64,000 nucleotides of DNA. Origin: Amycolatopsis albispora (GTDB lineage: Bacteria > Actinomycetota > Actinomycetes > Mycobacteriales > Pseudonocardiaceae). The stretch covers positions 5,890,001 to 5,954,000 of the forward strand of contig NZ_CP015163.1 in the NCBI RefSeq assembly GCF_003312875.1, in the 5' to 3' direction. Position numbers and translations under genes: made by a program. This document shows positions 60,052 to 64,000 of the stretch, one piece after another (the first letter of the stretch is position 1; every line of letters starts with the position of its first letter). The notes beneath the pieces were generated by a model. That model had not been told where the DNA came from. It did no database searches and saw only the letters and a list, made by a program, of their open reading frames with translations.

Positions 60052-61185
60052 TCAGCTGTGTCGAGCCCGGTGATAGTCCACGTACTGCGGATCCACGATG
60101 TGCCCAGGACGTTTGATCAACTGCTTCTCTTCCCCGTCCAGCACGAAGGAAAGATCACTTCGGATCAGGATGGCGCCGTTATCGAACCGAACATGGCAGT
60201 TCGGGCACAGGCACAGGATGTTCTCGGGCACGTCCGGCCCGTCGTGTGGGCGACCGAGCGCCCGGATATGCGCACCCTCCGAGTAGCCGCGGCCCTGGAT
60301 CGTCAACCTGGTACCGCACAGCTGGCAGGTGTGGTCATGCAGGCGCTTCACGTAATCGGCGGTAGCCGTCGACCGAACAACTCGCTGCACCGACGAAGTC
60401 CGTCGCACTGGGCTGAGGTTGCCCTCCGGAGCGACTGGGACCAACTCCACCAGGTCCCCAGGAGCGATCTTGACCATGCGGAACCGACAGACGGCGAAGC
60501 CACGTAGCCCCGGCTCACGCCAAGACTTTTCCACCCGGAAGAGCCCGTCGTAGCGGTAACCCGTTTTGGTGTTACCGCGAACCACGCGCACCGGGGTGCC
60601 CCTGATCCCACTGGTGCGCAACGCAGCGTTGCCACTTGCCGAAAACGTCTGGTCAGCGATCTGCTCGCCCGACTCGGATCGACCGCCGTGCCCGGTGTAA
60701 ATGATCACGTCACCATGGTCTTCGTCGTCCTCGTAACCACCGGAAACGACGATCGATTCGGCACCTTCGCGCTCGTTGCCGACGATTCCCGCCTGGATGT
60801 TTCGATGTACGCCCTTCGCCGCCACCTCAGCGCGGTTGACGAACGTGGTGCCCTCCGGCACCCCGTCGATTTCACCGAGCGTGACCAGGTCCTTCTTGCG
60901 TGGTCCAACTCGAAGGTCACGGACGTCAAAACCCAGTTCAACGGCCTTCGCCACCACGGTGGCTTCGCCCCCGCTGAACTCCGCTGCCTTGAGCGGCACA
61001 CCGTTGGTGTATTTGTGCGCGACGCCGAGCAAGGCCTTCGAGTCGTAGTCGCGGCCCGCCGTGACCACCACATAACGAAGAGATGGCCGGTACCCGTATC
61101 GCCTCAGGAACTCATCGCGTCCCAGCGTGTCGTACTCCGCCATGGCGGCGAGCACGTCTTTCCTCGAGATGTCCCCGAGACCCAT
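60052..61185 (-). CDS. SRA-HNH modification-dependent endonuclease, ScoMcrA-like
   Basis: 377 residues from ATG 61185. Residues 1-90 (SRKDVLAAMAEYDTLGRDEFL, then YDSKALLGVAHKY and FSGGEATV) match the N-terminal head domain of ScoMcrA. About 103-248 is a YDG/SRA domain (GDVIIYTGHGG, then TGYRYDGLFRVE) that binds modified cytosine. About 284-336 is an HNH nuclease (CQLCGTRL, EGAHIRALG, ENILCLCPNC). The protein lacks the sulphur-binding domain of ScoMcrA, judging by length. It should cut 5-methyl- or hydroxymethylcytosine DNA, a type IV restriction activity. The gene is 10 bases after the PD-(D/E)xK gene. Confidence 0.88.
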   Translation of the reverse strand: MGLGDISRKDVLAAMAEYDTLGRDEFLRRYGYRPSLRYVVVTAGRDYDSKALLGVAHKYTNGVPLKAAEFSGGEATVVAKAVELGFDVRDLRVGPRKKDLVTLGEIDGVPEGTTFVNRAEVAAKGVHRNIQAGIVGNEREGAESIVVSGGYEDDEDHGDVIIYTGHGGRSESGEQIADQTFSASGNAALRTSGIRGTPVRVVRGNTKTGYRYDGLFRVEKSWREPGLRGFAVCRFRMVKIAPGDLVELVPVAPEGNLSPVRRTSSVQRVVRSTATADYVKRLHDHTCQLCGTRLTIQGRGYSEGAHIRALGRPHDGPDVPENILCLCPNCHVRFDNGAILIRSDLSFVLDGEEKQLIKRPGHIVDPQYVDYHRARHS

Positions 61186-61195
61186 ACCCTGCACC

Positions 61196-62425
61196 TTACG
61201 AGGTTGGAGAAACGACAGTTCGCAGCACACCAGCGAGGTCGTTCTGGAATGTTTCCGACGAGCAAAAGGTGACCTTGCCGGAGTGGGTCACCCCGGTGGT
61301 GGGCTGTTCGATCAGCTCCTGCGGCCCCACCACAAAAGCTTCTCCGGAGTCGGCGAAGTGCGTCCTGATCTCCGAGAGATAGGTGACGACCTGGCTGTAC
61401 CCCTCGCGGATGTAACTCGGTTCCGAACTCAACTTGCACTCGACCACCACGGCAAATCGCCGTTTCCTCTCGATCAGCAAGAGGTCAGGCGTCTTTTCGT
61501 GCCCGCTCTTCACCACCCCCGCTGTCGCTGCCACATAGGGCTCCACGATCTTCGCCTGCTTCCAGATCCTCAGCGCTTCGAACCACAACTCCCACGAGGC
61601 GCCGCCGGGATCGACGAGCTCGAACGCCGGGCCTGCCTCAGCCGCGCCGGACAACGGTCGAAGGCTGAACACCTGCCAACCCAACTGCCGGGCAGCACCC
61701 AACACCAGGCCGAGCACACCGAGGTGGAACAACCGGGAGCGAAGCTCGTCGTCCGGTTCGATCTGCTCCTGCGAGAGCCGCAGGAGATCACGGGTGTCTT
61801 CCAAGCGCAGCAGCTCGGCAAGCGCCGAGGTGTTCCGCCAAAGCACCCCGGATCGGCTGAGCGCGGAGAGCGTCACCCGGTCGGGCAGAACCGGGGTGGC
61901 CTTGTCCGCGCCCAGTGCGGCGGCGGCGTTTTCCAAGGCTGCCAGCTGCGGCTGCACCCCTTTGTCGAGGTTCCGCTCCACCCCCACGGCATCCCGCTGG
62001 ACGCTGGGCAGCCGTTGCGCCACCCAGGTGAACACCGAGATGGCGATCGGGTCCGAACGCCGGGTACGGGTGCGGCCCTCGAACGATCGCGGTGGCCACC
62101 CGTGCCGACGGGTAGCCACCCAATCCGTGCCAGCACTCGGCGCGCTACCGCGGTAACGCCGTGGTGCGGAAGAAACCGGCAGCTCAGCCAGCCACTTGTC
62201 AGCCTTGGTTGGCAACCGCAGGAGCACGTCCACGCACTTTTGGAACAAGACCCGGTGCGCTCGTCGTCGCACATCCTCCTCTGTCCAACGCCGGCCTGCA
62301 TCGTCGGGAACCGCAGCCAGGCTGGCAAAGAGCTCGCCCTTCCCCGACCAGTAGCGGAGGAGTTCGTGCACCCCTTCCCACGGCAGGGCCAGCCGGCCCG
62401 TCTTTTCCTTCCGGCTTTCGGTCAC
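61196..62425 (-). CDS. PD-(D/E)xK nuclease protein, partner of McrB-like ATPase
   Basis: 409 residues from GTG 62425, preferred because GTGA overlaps the ATPase stop; ATG 62461 would overlap by 40 bases. The C-terminal third has TPDLLLIERKRRFAVVVECKLS, giving D313 and E329-x-K331 of a PD-(D/E)xK nuclease, followed by REGYSQVVTYLSEI. The N-terminal two thirds are unrecognised and largely helical. By position and nuclease fold it plays the McrC part, but sequence does not match McrC closely. It should be recruited and driven by the AAA+ protein. Confidence 0.8.
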   Translation of the reverse strand: MTESRKEKTGRLALPWEGVHELLRYWSGKGELFASLAAVPDDAGRRWTEEDVRRRAHRVLFQKCVDVLLRLPTKADKWLAELPVSSAPRRYRGSAPSAGTDWVATRRHGWPPRSFEGRTRTRRSDPIAISVFTWVAQRLPSVQRDAVGVERNLDKGVQPQLAALENAAAALGADKATPVLPDRVTLSALSRSGVLWRNTSALAELLRLEDTRDLLRLSQEQIEPDDELRSRLFHLGVLGLVLGAARQLGWQVFSLRPLSGAAEAGPAFELVDPGGASWELWFEALRIWKQAKIVEPYVAATAGVVKSGHEKTPDLLLIERKRRFAVVVECKLSSEPSYIREGYSQVVTYLSEIRTHFADSGEAFVVGPQELIEQPTTGVTHSGKVTFCSSETFQNDLAGVLRTVVSPTS

Positions 62426-63927
62426 CGCAAGCCGCCGAGCTTGCCAACGAGCCAATCCCACTGGTCACCGAGCACCTCGGGACGCTGGAATTCACGGCCC
62501 AGTTGCTCGAGCGCGTTGTCGTCGAGCGTGGCGAGCCACGTGCCCATCCCCATGAGGTAAGACTCCGCGATCCGCTGCCGAAGTTCAGCGGAGGACAAAG
62601 GCAGGTCCTTGGCGTCGAGGTACTCCGGTATCGACAGCAGCGCAGCCGGCCCCATTTCCATGCCGGACAACCCCGCGTGCGCTTGGTAGATGCGCTGCAA
62701 CACGGAAACCAGTTCCGCCTGCACCGAGTCCTCCAGCGGGGTGGGCAAATTCGAAAGCCGGTTCCCCAACGCCTGGGTGAACCCCTCCACCGTGGGCATC
62801 TCGATCGGCACGTGGGCAAAGCGGCGCCCCAGCGCCAAACCGAAGCGGAACACCCGCTGCGCATCGACCGCGTTGTAGGTGCCGAACAGGCGCCATTCCT
62901 TACCAGCGAGGTAATGGACGGCACCCTGCCCGTCATCGGGTGTGTCAGACCGGAGCAGCTCAGCACCGATCACTTCACTCTTCGGGCCGTCGGCCCAGCC
63001 GAGAAAGATCGGGCTGGCTTTGGGGTCGCCACTCACCCGGCCCACCGTGACCGTGTTGCCGGTCAACCAGGTGAACAAGCCCGAGAAGATGCGGTCGAGG
63101 TCTGCGCGGTTGGCCTCGTCCAGCACCAACCACCGGTCCTCGGCGATCGCTTCGAGCACGTAACCGGGGCTGAACCGGAGCTTGGACGTGTCGTCCACGG
63201 TTTCGCCGCCGACCAGTTCTCGCGCGCTCCACGACTCGTCCGGGGTGACCACCAGGTAGTCGTGGGCCATGGTCATCCCATAGTTCGCCGGGGCCCCGGC
63301 CACCTCGTCGATCACCTCGCCGACCAGCTGCGTTTTGCCGGTTCCGGGCGGTCCGACCAGCATCACCGCACTGCGCGAAGCCACCGCTCCCCGCAGCATC
63401 CGGCGGGTGCGATCATCGATCACCAACGGGTGCTCAGCAGCCCGCAACGAGCGGCCCGGCCACTTGCGCACGCGCTCACGCGCTTCGACGTGTTCGACTT
63501 GGAGCGACAACTGCGTCGCCAAGCTCGACACCTGCGCTGCGAGGTCACTCCCGGCTTGTTCGGCTTCCATGGCCAACCAGGAGGACCGCCATCCCCCGGC
63601 CGGATCGCGCTCGAACACCACGGCGGCGGGCACTCCGCCGCTGCTCAGGTAGCGCCGCACCGCTTCCTGCGTTGCCTTGACCTGATCAGCATCCTTGACC
63701 ACCACGGCCAGTACGAGCGCGTGGTTCGCCGGCACAGACTTGACCAAAGCAGCCAGCTCGGCCGCCCGATTGACTGCCACCGCATAGACCTGATTCCGCG
63801 GCAGGTGGACCAACGCCGCGAGCACGTATTCGAATTCGGCGAACTTGGTAGTGCTCGGCGAGTCGAGGTCAACGTCATCGAGTGCGGCGCTGAGCTCTTC
63901 TGCTTCCCCAGCGTGTGGATCGGTCAT
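62422..63927 (-). CDS. McrB-like AAA+ ATPase/GTPase
   Basis: 501 residues. After an unrecognised N-terminal region of about 165 residues, the AAA+ module shows Walker A GPPGTGKTQL (192-201), Walker B and sensor WLVLDEANRADLDRIFSGLF (about 266-285) and FGTYNAVDAQRVF (about 347-359). The DEANRADLDRIF and GTYN blocks correspond to McrB's DEINRAN-x-x-x-F and GTMNTADRS. The McrB-specific M-N-T-A-D is altered, so nucleotide preference may differ. It is the first gene of the operon and should couple target recognition to the nuclease next in line. Confidence 0.85.
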   Translation of the reverse strand: MTDPHAGEAEELSAALDDVDLDSPSTTKFAEFEYVLAALVHLPRNQVYAVAVNRAAELAALVKSVPANHALVLAVVVKDADQVKATQEAVRRYLSSGGVPAAVVFERDPAGGWRSSWLAMEAEQAGSDLAAQVSSLATQLSLQVEHVEARERVRKWPGRSLRAAEHPLVIDDRTRRMLRGAVASRSAVMLVGPPGTGKTQLVGEVIDEVAGAPANYGMTMAHDYLVVTPDESWSARELVGGETVDDTSKLRFSPGYVLEAIAEDRWLVLDEANRADLDRIFSGLFTWLTGNTVTVGRVSGDPKASPIFLGWADGPKSEVIGAELLRSDTPDDGQGAVHYLAGKEWRLFGTYNAVDAQRVFRFGLALGRRFAHVPIEMPTVEGFTQALGNRLSNLPTPLEDSVQAELVSVLQRIYQAHAGLSGMEMGPAALLSIPEYLDAKDLPLSSAELRQRIAESYLMGMGTWLATLDDNALEQLGREFQRPEVLGDQWDWLVGKLGGLR

Positions 63928-63969
63928 GAACCGACCGTACTGGCTCTTCGCTCACTCAGCGCTCAAAAC

Positions 63970-63984
63970 GCGACTCCTAGTCGC
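63970..63984 (-). promoter_or_regulatory. operator-like palindrome upstream of the defence operon
   Basis: GCGACT-CCT-AGTCGC is a perfect 6-bp inverted repeat about 43 bases before the ATPase start. The surrounding stretch is AT-richer than coding DNA, as expected of a promoter. No regulator gene is visible before the window ends. Confidence 0.5.
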
Positions 63985-64000
63985 AGCTATGATCACACCG

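Overview
The window is a very GC-rich chromosomal segment from an actinomycete. The gene content points to Pseudonocardiaceae, most likely Amycolatopsis or a close relative (inference). Supporting signs are many GTG starts and ATGA/GTGA overlaps, a WhiJ-like XRE/DUF5753 regulator with a DUF397 protein and a DUF574 methyltransferase, an MptB-type mannosyltransferase, an IniB-like protein, CsbD and Rv0909-like stress proteins, and several Dev/Des/Cse-type two-component systems. No phage, plasmid or CRISPR signature is visible; most of the window looks like core or semi-core chromosome with small accessory patches.

Layout. 1-3.1 kb: secreted membrane protein, DUF397 protein, DUF574 methyltransferase and XRE regulator. 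3.2-7.2 kb: gnd and a secreted trypsin-like protease converge on a 25-bp palindromic terminator, and an intact IS1380-family element has inserted into its loop. 7.3-10.9 kb: CPBP protease, a Clp-N/HTH regulator with a double operator, a broken NYN nuclease gene, and a frameshifted IclR regulator preceded by a small secreted peptide. 11-15.2 kb: YigZ, a DevR/DevS-like system with a PPOX protein, and a PAP2 phosphatase. 15.3-17.9 kb: OmpR regulator, kinase and GerMN lipoprotein operon, then tRNA-Ser(GGA). 18.4-22.1 kb: a four-gene operon of small helical proteins around a soluble FtsK/EccC-like ATPase. 22-27.6 kb: secreted nuclease/phosphatase, IniB-like protein and MptB, then tRNA-Ser(CGA) on the other strand.

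27.8-43.2 kb: CsbD; tadA with its partner; an M20 amidohydrolase; prephenate dehydrogenase; FUSC, SGNH hydrolase and GbsR facing a two-gene ABC exporter; an MFS exporter; a Tat-exported two-subunit molybdenum hydroxylase with a TetR regulator; and a GreA-type factor. 43.6-49 kb: Tex, two inverted perfect DnaA boxes, a short-chain dehydrogenase remnant, and a DesK/DesR-like operon with an extra degenerate kinase. 49-58.5 kb: PPOX protein, membrane hydrolase, GNAT, a MazF-like toxin-antitoxin pair, DUF2238, aldo/keto reductase, SRPBCC, GntR, secreted M14 peptidase, a beta-lactamase-fold protein and a PLP enzyme. 58.5-64 kb: a minus-strand run of McrB-like AAA+, PD-(D/E)xK nuclease, SRA-HNH nuclease and SWIM protein, read as a modification-dependent restriction (defence) operon.

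The two strongest candidates for an under-described system are the FtsK/EccC-like operon (18415-22061) and the compound defence operon (58521-63927). At the DNA level, a palindrome GTCC-N5-GGAC with an AT-containing centre recurs at least eleven times, often by using rare codons.
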